Shown: positions 12,679 to 24,007 of the stretch, piece after piece
How the letters are laid out: the number at the start of each line of letters is the position of its first letter
How positions within the stretch are numbered: position 1 is the first letter of the stretch
NCBI GenBank assembly: GCA_008638375.1
Contig: CM018036.1
Location: 704,501 to 768,500 of the forward strand
Direction: 5' to 3'
Origin: Nyssa sinensis
Taxonomy: Eukaryota > Streptophyta > Magnoliopsida > Cornales > Nyssaceae
Length of the DNA stretch: 64,000 nucleotides
Program-made: the position numbers and the translations under genes
The notes under the pieces: model-generated
Seen by the model: only the letters and a program-made list of their open reading frames with translations
Told to the model about the DNA's origin: nothing
The model's database searches: none

Positions 12679-12686
12679 TATATAAA
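12679..12686 (+). promoter_or_regulatory. probable TATA box of the ERF gene
   Basis: TATATAAA lies 159 bases before the ATG at 12845. With the usual 25-35 base spacing, transcription would start near 12710 and leave a 5' leader of about 135 bases. No other good TATA match lies between it and the ATG. Confidence 0.6.
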
Positions 12687-12844
12687 CCCCTAAAAACTTA
12701 AATGTTTTTCTCTCTTTGATGATACATTTTCTCTGCAAAACACCCAGGAATATCTCTTGTTTTCGATTTTGCTGTTCTCAAATCCTAATCTGAAACATTT
12801 TCTTTTCGAATATCCAGCGAAGCATTTTCTAGGAAAAATAAAGG

Positions 12845-15800
12845 ATGTGTGGCGGTGCCATCATTTCCGATTACATTCCAGCAAGCCGCTCCCGCCGGCT
12901 CACTGCTGACTTCCTCTGGCCCTCCGATCTCAAGAAAAACCCCAGCAATTACTTCTCCAAGCCGTTGCGATCTCAGATTCTCGACCTCGATGATGACTTC
13001 GAAGCCGATTTTCAGGATTTCAAGGACCACTCTTATGATCAGGACGAGGACGTCAAACCCTTCGCTTTCTCTGCTTCTAAATCCGGCCTCTCTCATGGTA
13101 ACCATTCGTCACGATCTAGTTTCTGATTCCATTCTACGGTTCAAGTTTGAATTGTTTATTTATTTTTCCGAGCTTGATATGTTGGATTTTTAGGGGTTTA
13201 ACGGGGTGTGAAATGCTTCAGAGATGGTTATTTATTTATTTATTTCCCCCTTCCCCCTCTCTTCTGTGATTTGTGGGATGTTCAACTAGATCTTCTCTGC
13301 AAGTATTTTTAATCCCTTTGCTGTTTGTTTTGATCGGTAAAAATTGTAGTTTTAATAGGATTTTTGTGTCTTTCGTTGAGCTTGGAATGGAGTTGACTTG
13401 GAGCTTTTACGCCAGTTTTGTTCCGCCCTGTTTGGAAGCAAACTAGTTCCTGAAATTTTATTAGGAATTTTTACTGTTCCGCTTCTTTTCCTCCTCCTCG
13501 GGGATAGATAATGGCCTAATAGGTCTTCACAAAATAGTTAACCGAAAATAATAAAAAAAAAAAATCCTTTAGAGCCTAGAAGATTCCTTTTGAGGGGCGA
13601 AAATTCTTCTTACACCTGAAACTTAAAATTAATTTTTTGATTTGGTTTGGTATTTTAGACTTCTAGTACATATCAAGGTTTTAAGTAAGGTGGCCGCCTG
13701 TCAACGGACGCGGGGTGTAATGGAAGGAACATAACGGATGCGGCTACCGAGTAACCGAGAGGGTGAATTTTTTTTTCATTGGGCAACTCCTTAAAATTGT
13801 TCAGATATGCATATTTTAATTACATAATTCTATATATACATAAATTTTAATGAATTTTATAAAGATGATTTCATATGATTAATAAATTTTATATTGAATT
13901 TTTAATTGCTCACCACCGGAAAAGTGTAACAATTTTTATATTACACCACTTTTATATACATAGTTGCACTTAAAACATAAAAATAAATAAGATATACTAG
14001 TGCTTCTTTTTGCAAGAATTTATTAGATCTTTTTATTATTATTAGTTTTATAAAAAAATAATTGTATATTTGTTTTAATGGAAAAATTGGGCTGGGCCTT
14101 GCCATATTTCCGGACTAAATTTTCTTTATATGGGAAGCCTTAAATAGGGGAAAAAAAGAAAAGGGCAGAAATGAATGTGTTTATCTTAGGGAGGTTAACA
14201 ATGACAACTATTTACTTATTAAAGAGGCTTATGATAAAATCTCTTGAGCTCTAATATAACGTAAGTTAGGGGAAAAAAGGAGGCTAAAAAAAAACATCAA
14301 AATATTAAAGGGCGTGAATGGTAGGATTCTGATCATAGAAAGAATAATAATTGTAGGAGATAAAATTGAACTCTCGATTGCCACTGGCTTATATCATGGA
14401 TCAACATTAAAGTTAACTCTCGATTACCGCATGCTTATATCAGGGATCAACATTAAGTCTTTATTTCTTGCCTCTATAGTGGATGAATTAACTAAATATA
14501 TACGAGATGAAATTGTTTTTCCCTATTGACACTGTTTTAGTAGGTGAAAGTAAAATAAGGACAAATGTTAAATTAGAGGTTTTGAGAAAGATTTTAACAT
14601 CAAGAGGGTTAAAGATATTTTAGACAAAATCAAATATATGGAATGCAATTTTAATAAAAACTAGGAATACAACTGGGGAAATAATGAAAATTAAAAATCA
14701 GGAGATAACGAAAAGTGAACAAATTTACTTATTTATGAGGAGGGATAAGTTGGAGATGATGTTACATGTAGAATAAAACTCGGATAGATTAAGTGATGAA
14801 GTGCTTATAGCAATTTGTGTAATTGATGTATACCTGTACAATTGAATGATGAATTCTATAGAATAGCTATTAGACTAGTCATCTTGTGTGATACAAAAAT
14901 GTTAGGTATCTAAGAAACATCTCATTCATAAATGCTCTTATGTAATTGGAGGTTAAAGCTAATGGAACTTTACCTTTTTTTTTTAATTAGATTAGTTGAC
15001 CTTCATTATTTGAAATATTTGCTATCTGTTTTTCTATCATGTATGTGATGGTGTCCAAAGAAATATTTAGGACATTGAGGCTAATCTTTCAAATTGTCAC
15101 CCAAAACAGGGAGGGAGGAAATGATTAGATTAAGGCATCTGTTCAAATGATGTTACCCTTTGTATATAAAAAAATGATGTTACCCATTGTGAGCCCCAAT
15201 TATTATTTTTTAAAATGATTTATAGTTATAAAAATAAACAATAGTTGCATGAGAGAAAATAAAAATGATTTATTATTTATTTCCTGCTAGTGTTCTATCA
15301 CTGATCGTGTGGTCTTTCCTGATATAGATTTATGCACTTTTGTGGTGTATCTTTCTTTATTTGTCGTTTCAACCATAATTTTGGTACATTTATTTCTTTC
15401 TTATAGTTGAATGCTCTAAGTCTACAAACTCTGTGGACTTCAACGGGCAAGCTGAAAAATCCACAAAGAGAAAGAGGAAGAATCAGTACAGAGGGATCAG
15501 GCAGCGCCCATGGGGTAAATGGGCTGCCGAGATCCGTGACCCAAGAAAAGGGGTTCGAGTTTGGCTTGGAACTTTCAACACTGCAGAAGAAGCAGCAAGA
15601 GCTTATGATGCTGAGGCACGGAGGATCCGTGGCAAGAAAGCAAAGGTGAATTTCCCTGAAGAAACTCAGCTAACTGCCACCAAGCGTTCTATCAAGGCAA
15701 ACACCCAGAAACTTCTTCCGAAGGAAAGCCCAAACTCTGCTCAACCCACTCTGAACCAGAACTTCAATTTCATGACCAATCCAGACAATGATTACTACAG

Positions 15801-16311
15801 CAGCACCATGGCGGTTGTGGAAGAGAAGCTGCCAACAAAGCAGTTTGGGTTTGCAGATTCCTGTACTGCCACTGGAGAGGTTGGACTTGGATCAATTGCC
15901 CCTTCTGATGGTGCCACCCTGTATTTCAATTCAGATCAAGGAAGCAATTCTTTTGATTGTTCTGACTTTGGGTGGGGAGAACATAATGCAAAGACCCCGG
16001 AAATATCATCTGTTCTCTCAGCTACTGTAGAAGTTGATGAAGCTGAATTTATGGAAGATGCTAACCCTACAAAGAAACTGAAGTCTAACCCTCAGGACAT
16101 GGTACCCATTGAAGAAAATACTGTGAAGTTGTCTGAAGAGCTTTCTGCTTTTGAATCCCAAATGAAGTTCTTTCAGATTCCGTATCTCGAGGGGAACTGG
16201 GATGCTTCAGAGGAGACGTTCCTCAGTGGAGATGCAACCCAGGATGGTGGTAACCCTATGGATCTCTGGACCTTTGATGACTTTCCTTCCATGGTGGGGG
16301 GAGTTTACTGA
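12845..16311 (+). CDS. Group VII ethylene-response factor, RAP2.2/RAP2.12-like
   Basis: Exon 1 is 12845-13097 and exon 2 is 15407-16311. The codon G|TT (Val) spans a 2.3-kb GT-AG intron, giving 385 residues. The protein starts [12 protein letters not shown], the Met-Cys N-degron that defines group VII ERFs. In this family the exposed Cys is oxidised by plant cysteine oxidases in air and the protein is degraded; in hypoxia it persists and activates anaerobic genes. A single AP2 domain follows at about residues 111-168 ([20 protein letters not shown], then WLGTF and AYDAEA), preceded by a basic KRKRK nuclear-targeting stretch. The acidic C-terminus, with [14 protein letters not shown] and a final [11 protein letters not shown] block, is the activation region of the RAP2.12 branch. 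Domain order and length are normal and the frame is intact. It could be RAP2.2 or RAP2.12; the sequence alone does not separate them. Confidence 0.95.
14190..14950 (+). mobile_element. fossil RTE-type LINE reverse transcriptase inside the ERF intron
   Basis: The translation across several frames keeps landmarks of plant RTE-clade reverse transcriptase in the right order: a piece like [15 protein letters not shown], then [17 protein letters not shown] (the GLHQGSxLSP region), then [11 protein letters not shown], then IKYMECNFN, then [11 protein letters not shown]. Many stops and shifts separate them, so this is an old, dead copy. It also carries a local 46-bp tandem duplication (14369-14410 and 14415-14456). 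It lies in the sense orientation of the ERF intron and does not touch the splice sites. Confidence 0.75.
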
Positions 16312-19300
16312 GCAACCGTTGCCTCACGCTGGTTTTCTGTAAATACAGCTACATGTCAGTGAATTTCATCATTCTAGTAGCTTTCATTGTGCAATTTGTT
16401 ATGTTTTCTTTTCTATTTGTTCAAGTCTTCTCTATGCAAAGAGATCATGCTTTATCATTTTTTTGTTCTTTCAGGTGTGTTGTTGGTGGAGCTGCAGGAC
16501 ACACAGTAAACCATGCTTAATCCTTGGATAGAGGTGTTATGAATGTGCTTTTTGTGTATGGGGAGTACATAGGTAATTAGGTTTATTTTACCTTTGGGAC
16601 CTTGAATTTAGGATTTTGAATTTGATGTCTGTATGGATGATGATGTGCGATGAAAACATAAGCTTTATAATACCGATTTTGTTGTTTGTTTTTGTCATGG
16701 TCTCTCTTTTAATAAGCCATTGAAAATTTTCGTTGTTTACATTTTTAGTTTTTCAACTGGCTTTGATTGTTCAGTTGAGTTGCTTTAGAGGCTTTTGAAC
16801 CTTGTTTTTTCTTTTATCACAGGGTCCAGGAAAATGCCTCCTAATTCCTAAATGTCCTTAAATGGTCGGATTATTATTTCTGTTGCTTGACCTGGGTATA
16901 GCAATTGTAAGTGTTATGCCTTTCTATGTATGTACTGAATTTTCCTTATTTTCTTCTCGAATTTTTGAACTTCATAACAGTGTTTCATGGCCTGTTCAAA
17001 TCTGAAAATTTTGCTGTCTCCCTCAATATTTGGATGTAGGGTTATGATTCTTGGCATGTTGAACATCCCAAGACGAGTCTGGTTGAGAAATTTTTTCTGT
17101 TACTAAGATTGTGGAGGGAAAATTCGGATTTTTGAAATCTTAATTTCCCTTTTTTGTTGGATGGAGTGGTAGAAGCAAAGTTGGATTTTCCTAATAGGAG
17201 TTTAGCAAGAAAATTTGGTAGCTATGTTCTTTGTAAATGTTCTGATTCTTTATTTTTTTTCTCCATAGTGCCTGATGTGAGAAAGGCTATACTGCTCCTG
17301 CCCACAGGCCCACAGCTAGGGATTCACTGCATAAATAGTAAATTATTCTCTTTATTTTTAGGCTCTTTGGTCAATCCGAGGCATAATTTGCCTCTTGACA
17401 ATCTTTTTTGAATGTTCTTTTACCTCTACAGAACCTCACTGACCTGACACGGTTTCCTGCTAATATTACTGAATGATCCTGCTGCATTTACAAGCCAATC
17501 TGGTGACCGAGAAAGTTATTATCAGACCCTCTTCTTTCTTATTTTACCTTCTTTTTGGTGTTGGTTTTGGATGAAATCCTATAACATGGGTGTTTCCTCT
17601 CGTGCGTTTTTTATTTTGATGTCTAGTGTTTCTGATTTCGTCCAGTCTAGATATCATTTAGGGCGGTTGAAACTAGACTAGGTGATACAGGATGCGACCC
17701 TCTCACTCATTATGATTGACTTGTAGAAGTCATATTGGCAGTAAGTGTAAAAGATGATGTAACCATCTCAGTTTTCTCTTGATCGAATTTGGATGTATGC
17801 AACGGTGATCATGAAAATGTGCTAGCAATTTTCATTTTCTTCTTCTGGGGCATATCCTTCTGTGTCCACTGATCAATTATGGAAAATGACATCTTCAGTC
17901 TCAATAGAATTGAAGTTTTGTGCTTATGGAATCCTAGAATTGTCCATAATAAGATCGGGTGTGGGCTTTTCTGGAATAACACAAACAGTTTCCTTCTGGG
18001 AGTTTTTACTTAGTTGCTGAAAACAAGTGACAAACTCGGAAACATATCTGGGTGTATGATGTGATGTGTAAGCCTTTGAACTTGTTTTGTGTCTCTTATG
18101 ACGTGAGTTATAAGTCTTGAAACTAATATTATGATGTATTGTCAATAAAGTTATGTTTTTTAGTGTTGTACCTAGGGTTATATCTTGTAGTATCATGTGA
18201 CAAGTGTTGTCTTGTAGATTCTACCTACACTGGTTGTGAGGATTAGGGAATATTCATTCTTCTCTTCAGTCTCCCTCTTTTTGGTTCTGGTTTTGCCCAT
18301 ATATTCTTGTAATAGTGATCTTTAAGGTATGTTTGGGTGGGTGGTTGCATTTTTCGAAGTTCAAATTGGAATTTTTTGATATTTGAATATTTGTTTTAAT
18401 GTTTTTCGAAATGTTCGTTTTGAAAAAGTGTTTGAGAGAGATTTTTTTCAAACTCATGTTTTATATATAACACATTCGGTACTTTTAATAGATCATCAAA
18501 ATATCATGATAATATCTTGTTTGGATATTTTATAAAAGTAGAAAATGAAAAGATTTAAAAAGATGAGGAGAGAAAATTGGAGAAATTAAACTGAGTTTTT
18601 AAGAAAATGAATTATTATTTTTTAAATGTTAAATATTTCCTTGAACACCAATTATATAGTCCTATACACACTCACACACATACACACACACACTGATTAT
18701 TCAAACATAAGAATGATGATATATTTTTTTTCTGTTTATCTTGAACATTGAAATAAGGTAAATATGATAAATCAGTCTCTTCTCTTTTCATTGCTCTCTT
18801 ATTGAATGGAATTTTGGAAGAAGGAAGAGGATGGAATGAGGTCAAATGGCCAATCATATTACCTAATAGCTAGTATGTATTATGATGTGAGGAGAGAATA
18901 TGAAAAGCATGCAGTATCTAGTGGATCTGCAAACCACTTGCCGGTTGGTTGATGGGTGGGTAGGTGAAATGTGGTGGTGGTGGTGCATCATTGAGGCTTA
19001 GCAATCCTTTTGGGAAAGTAAATAAGCAATCCTAATAAAATAATTCGTCAGCCTGCCTCCTGAGTCCTGTCTTACATGGACAAACACCACAGAGCCTGTA
19101 TCCCACTTTTGGTGTAATAAGTCTTCTCCATTTTCATATTTCTTTCTACTGCACATCTTTGGGCCACATTCAAGTCATAGAAAGGAAAAGAAAGTGCCAG
19201 TAACATCCAACATCCTTTTCAGAACCTACTCTTCCACTCAGCACAAAGTGCAAAGGCACATAGGGAATGTTAGTGGTTCTGGAAACAGGGCTCGTCTCAT

Positions 19301-20566
19301 CAACTTTGGGAGAAGAAACGCTTTCTAATGCTCTCTGCTTCATCACTTCGCTCTGTCAAATGTCATCACTCATTGGCACAAAACAAGATTGTTTGATTTG
19401 GCCAAAAAATAGATAGTAAAAAAACGGACTAGCAGTACCAGCACGTTTCTGCAGCATTTGCAATTGCAACTGTACGTATATAATCCACCCAACACACACC
19501 ACCCCATGGAATGAATGGGTTTTGAAACTATTGCAAACTTTTTTCTGAGTGTTGCGATATATGGGTTATATTATATTTTGGGCTCGATCTAACTCATGAA
19601 TCAACAAAGACTTTATAAAACTCATTCTAATATAAGAAATAAGTTTTCATAATAAACTAACAAAAGAAATGGTACACAAACGATGTGGGACAAAGACAAA
19701 GATTATTATGCTATCAAACATAAAAGCTTCTCAACAATACCTAAATCCATTAATTTTTTTTCCATCTTCTAATGCTTATTTGGTACCATATATAATGGAA
19801 CCCAAAAATCCTGATTGGCATACAAGGGTTAGTTTGGCGGGGCCGGGGAACGAAGAATAGGGAGACAACATTTTATCAAATGAGATATTTGGAGCGGGAG
19901 GAGAATTGCAAGTTGGACACACAATTTCATTCACCACCTCCCCCAAACATTTCCGAAGCTCCGGTACTTAGACTTTTCTATTGGAAATTTGGAAACAAAT
20001 AATGTAACACAAAACGATTTTGTTTTTACTCTATTTTCTCAATCTTAGATACAATCACATAATGTGATGAGACTCGTTATGATAAATGCACGTGAGTTCC
20101 ATCATCTTGTGTCTAGAAGTGAAAAAATGGGATAAGAAATTTTGTTATGCTTACCTTTTTCTTAGGATAGAATGATGATAAAGTTTTTCCGTGAACTGGG
20201 TTTTTGGATCAGATTAATAATATCGTGTCATTTGAACAATATGTTTAACTTTAGAGTAATGATAGACGTCTCACCTCGCATAACCTTCCTATGTTCAACA
20301 TTTTCACAGTCTTAACTGAATTTTATATGTATTAGATTGTACAACTAAAGAAGAATTGTCAGTTGGAGGAAGTCATTCCATTTCTCCCCACGAAATTGCT
20401 GTCACTCCAAGAAAGGAATAGGAGAAAGAAGATGAAACCATAAAGAAAAACATCACATTCGTCCTTCACTTGGAAGCACTAATATTTCTATCAACAATTA
20501 AATAATCATACTAACGGTTAAGTTAGTTAATCCTAACAAAACTTTCCAAGATGAACAAGACCTGCC
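16312..20566. other. ERF 3' UTR followed by intergenic DNA
   Basis: The first few hundred bases probably hold the ERF 3' UTR, perhaps with a 3' UTR intron (a ttctttcag acceptor-like site near 16476). No further gene is supported up to the NHL gene. A CA-rich microsatellite lies at about 18661-18694. The segment 18325-18640 (GTTTGGGTGG, then GTTTGAGAGAG) looks like one of the MITE-like 'GTTTGGAT' repeats common in plants. Confidence 0.5.
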
Positions 20567-21938
20567 ATGGATGTTCCTACACGAAACTCAGAAGCATATT
20601 CTTTCAAGAGTTGCTGTTTCTTTCTTCTTCTTTTCGTTCTATTCATACTTGCAGGGTTGGGGATAGCTGCACTGATCATAATCTTGATGGTGAAGCCCCG
20701 ACAACCCGTGTTCGCTGTCCAAGCAATGAAATTGGATTCCTATGAGCTTGATGCTTACTCGGGCTCGACGCTGTTTCTATCTTCTGTTGTTTCTTTGACA
20801 CTGAATGCTCAAAATCCTAACAAAATTGGCATAAGGTATAGCCCTTCGCGACTCCAAGTTCTCTATGAAGGACTTCCCATAGGAGTGATTCGAGTGCCCC
20901 GGTTCTATCAGCCTGCTCACAGCAAGAATGTGAGCGTGCCAGCGCGAGTTTTGTTGCAGTGTGTCAATGTTAGCCAAGTCCTTGAAGGCGTTTCTTTGCA
21001 AGATGGCTCTGAGAATAGCATTGTTCAGATGAGAATATTAGGTGATATCACAGCTCATTTGCATGTATTTCGTATTACCTTGCCAAAGGTTAAGGTAATT
21101 TGTTATCTTTGTATTGCATCTCATCTTTCCTACCACTCTTATTCTTCAGCTGCCAAGCATTCGAGCTTTTCGAGATTTCAGACACGCACAACTTCTCTAT
21201 CATAAAACAAATATGCTCAACTCAATTTAACAAAGTCTTATCTTAATTATATGAGATCGGTGACATTAATTCCTTTGCAATGACGGATTTAGAAATTGTA
21301 ACTAGAGGACCTCAAAATGAATATATTAGAAATTTAAGAGGAATTTTTATAAAAATTCCACAATTGTTTTTATGGGGAGGGGGTGGCCCCCCTAAGCCAC
21401 CACATGCATCCGCCGCCTCTAGCCCTTAGTATTTATGTTCAGAAGAAAGTTGATGAGATTTATACTGTCGGTATAAAATCGCACTTCGTATATAACAACC
21501 TAATGCAATCCTCATCATTTATCTGAACTAGGACCAATTGTATAATAATCTGATACTAAGCACAATACATGCGAAATTATAAAGCACGAGTGCACACACC
21601 CGCATATATATATATATATATATATATACTAGTTACAGATTTAATGTAGTTTTTTTTACTTTCTTTTAGAGATTTCATGTAGTGTTCCTTCATGCAGGTT
21701 GCTTTAGATTGTGACATAAACATTGACTCTAGAGAGCTTACACTAAGAACTGAACTTTTGAGCATGAGAGCAGTTCAAAATCATATTGTACGTATTACTT
21801 CATCCCCTCCCTTATAATTCTGGTATAGTCTTAATATTTCTAATGACTATCTAATCATGTAATTAAACTTTCCAGACATCTTTTCCTTGGAACTCCCAAA
21901 CATTCCTCAGGAGTTGCACATTGGCTTTTTACTTGTAA
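20567..21938 (+). CDS. NDR1/HIN1-like (NHL), LEA-2 family membrane protein
   Basis: Three exons: 20567-21094, 21698-21787 and 21876-21938, all GT-AG and in phase 0, giving 226 residues. The start ATG at 20567 lies in GCCATGGATG, a good plant context. A short cytosolic N-terminus leads to one hydrophobic anchor at about residues 16-43 (CCFFLLLFVLFILAGLGIAA). The LEA-2 fold follows, with typical phrases such as LNAQNPNKIGIRYSPS, YEGLPIGVIRVPRFYQP and VALDCDI near the C-terminus. NHL proteins are single-pass plasma-membrane proteins linked in several species to defence and stress signalling, with the LEA-2 part outside. Exons 2 and 3 are inferred from splice sites and family fit. Which NHL member this is cannot be told from the window. 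Confidence 0.88.
21283..21430. repeat. short dispersed repeat ending in GGCCCCCC...GCATCCGCC
   Basis: Lies in the first NHL intron. It starts gacggatttagaaattg and ends tggcccccctaagccaccac then atgcatccgccgcc. The ends GACGGAT and ATCCGCC are near inverted repeats. The same right end (tggcccccacttg, then gcatccgcca) appears at 32787-32823 in the SAC intron, which supports a dispersed non-autonomous element. Confidence 0.45.
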
Positions 21939-23953
21939 CAAGGTAAATTTCAAAAGCTACTAGCGTAACTGATACAATCACTCTGGAGACTTGGAATCAA
22001 ATTCTATATTCATCGATCCAAATCAGAAGATCAATTGACAAGAGAAGGGTCATCAAATTATCCTCATTGGAACAAAATATAATATAGGTACATATATTTG
22101 TATATCTAATAAATTCATGTGTAATCGATCTTAAATAATTAAAAAATAATAATTTATTGAGTTAAGTTTGTATAGATACATATACCCTTCTTTGATTCTT
22201 GAAGAAGTGTGGAGTCTTTTTAATTGTAACAAATAAAGTCTAAGTCGCAATGTGGGATGTAATATATATTCATTCAAAATAATTACTTGTAAAAGATAGA
22301 AAAAATGAGAAATGGAAGAAGAACGCAAAAACTATATCCTTGAATTTATTTAATGTATAGTATTTTTTCAAACATATATAGTATTTTTTATTATTATTAT
22401 GAAATCATAATTAGGCTATATTTTATAGGAAAACAAAGTCAACACTTGATGCGTTGCGAATCCCTATGAATATATTTAATGAAGTAAATGTTGTTGCCCA
22501 TGAGAGTGAATAGATTTGATGATCTTCTTCCAGATTTTCAGCTAATTACTTTTAAAATATTAGAATTAAAAATTAATTAACTTAATCAATCAATCCTCCA
22601 AATTCAAATCAAGAGAGACCTGCAGAGTAACCCAATTTAGTATAATAAAACCAACAATCAATCAACATTATTAATCCTATAAATTCAAATTAGAAACATC
22701 TTAATCCAATATATTAGAACCAATAATCAAATATAAGTCTCATAAAACAATCCAATTCAACCTTACCTTCTTAAATAAGATTTTTAAAATGTAATCCAAT
22801 CTAATATAAATCTTCTTTAAAAATTATGGTTAGAATAGAGCATTATATAATTGTTGAAATAGTTGGTATATTTTCTTTGATAATACAACCATTTATCTTC
22901 TTTTTTCTTAACACAAGATTGGGGGAGGAGGATGGAATCTATGTAAATATTCAATTGTTTGGATTAGTTGGTTGAGTGGGGTTTCTTTAGGGCAGAGAAC
23001 TTGATTTGACTTTTAATAACATTTTTTAATTTTATAATTTAAATAAGATCTCGTCCTAAAACATTAATCCTTGTTAAATTTATAATTTTAAGTTTAAATA
23101 AATTTGAAAACCATGACCTGTGAGATAAAATTTAACCTCTAATCCCCACCTCTTTTAGGCCAAAACTCTTATTTGAGGGAGAGAAAAAAAAAAATCAGTG
23201 AAAAAGTAACGTCACATTATTGCCACTAAAATTTGAGCATTATTTTGAAACCCAAGTAAATCTTACAAAATAACAAATTATAGTGACAATAGTATGAATG
23301 TTACTGTCTCATTAATTTTTTTTTCTTATTTTGAGATAGCCTAAAAACCATGTAGTTCACATGTGCTCTCTTTTTTAGTATGCCTATCAACACTAGACGA
23401 CTTTCAATGACGAGATTTTTTTTCCTTTTTTAAATGTAATAATTTTTTTTTTGGCTAAGTAAAAAAGGTATTCAAGTAGTTTGAACTTGACTAATTAAAC
23501 TGTTTCTATGTAGGGTCACCGCTTCACAAGATTGTTAAACGTCCGGTCTACTAGTCTTGACTAGTGGCTGGCTCCAGAAATGCAGACGATAAATTCCTTA
23601 CGAGCAACCCTTATTCCATTCGATCAATCCCTTGGATTAAGTCATTAATTTTTTATCACCATTTTACATTGTTATTTGTAATTAATTATAGATATTATGG
23701 GCCCAGCCAAGCCAAGAGAGAAAATATAGTTGTGTGTATTAATTAAGGAGTAATGCTATATTTTTTAAAATTGTATTACAAAAATTAATCTCAAATGACG
23801 TGACATTGAAATGACACTCGATAATTAACCATATTTAAAATCTTGTAATTGTAATTCTATCGTATTTAAATTTAAAATATGAAAAGGATAGCATTTTCCC
23901 TTAAAATACAATTTAAGTATATAAATACAATTTTGGATCAAGCGTAAAGACCA
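21939..23953. other. intergenic, no gene seen
   Basis: AT-rich DNA between the NHL and GDSL genes. I see no coding homology and no tRNA. The NHL 3' UTR probably occupies the first part. Confidence 0.55.
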
Positions 23954-23963
23954 TATATAAATA
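23954..23963 (+). promoter_or_regulatory. TATA box of the GDSL esterase gene
   Basis: TATATAAATA. A start of transcription 25-35 bases downstream would fall near 23983-23992. That is after the ATG at 23978 and before the ATG at 24008, so the box favours 24008 as the translation start. Confidence 0.65.
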
Positions 23964-24007
23964 ACGCGTTATGGTAAATGAGCTGTGGTGAAGAAAAAAA
24001 GTCAGTG

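Noticed and set aside
12785..13105. Minus-strand 106-codon frame
   Set aside because: It is antisense to ERF exon 1, which has the conserved N-degron and joins the AP2 exon in phase.
20551..20745. Frame starting at the ATG at 20551
   Set aside because: A different frame from the NHL protein, with no membrane anchor or LEA-2 motif. The ATG at 20567 fits the family.
23978..24007. Upstream in-frame ATG for the GDSL esterase
   Set aside because: It lies about 25 bases after the TATA box, likely before or at the transcription start, and would put ten charged residues ahead of the signal peptide.
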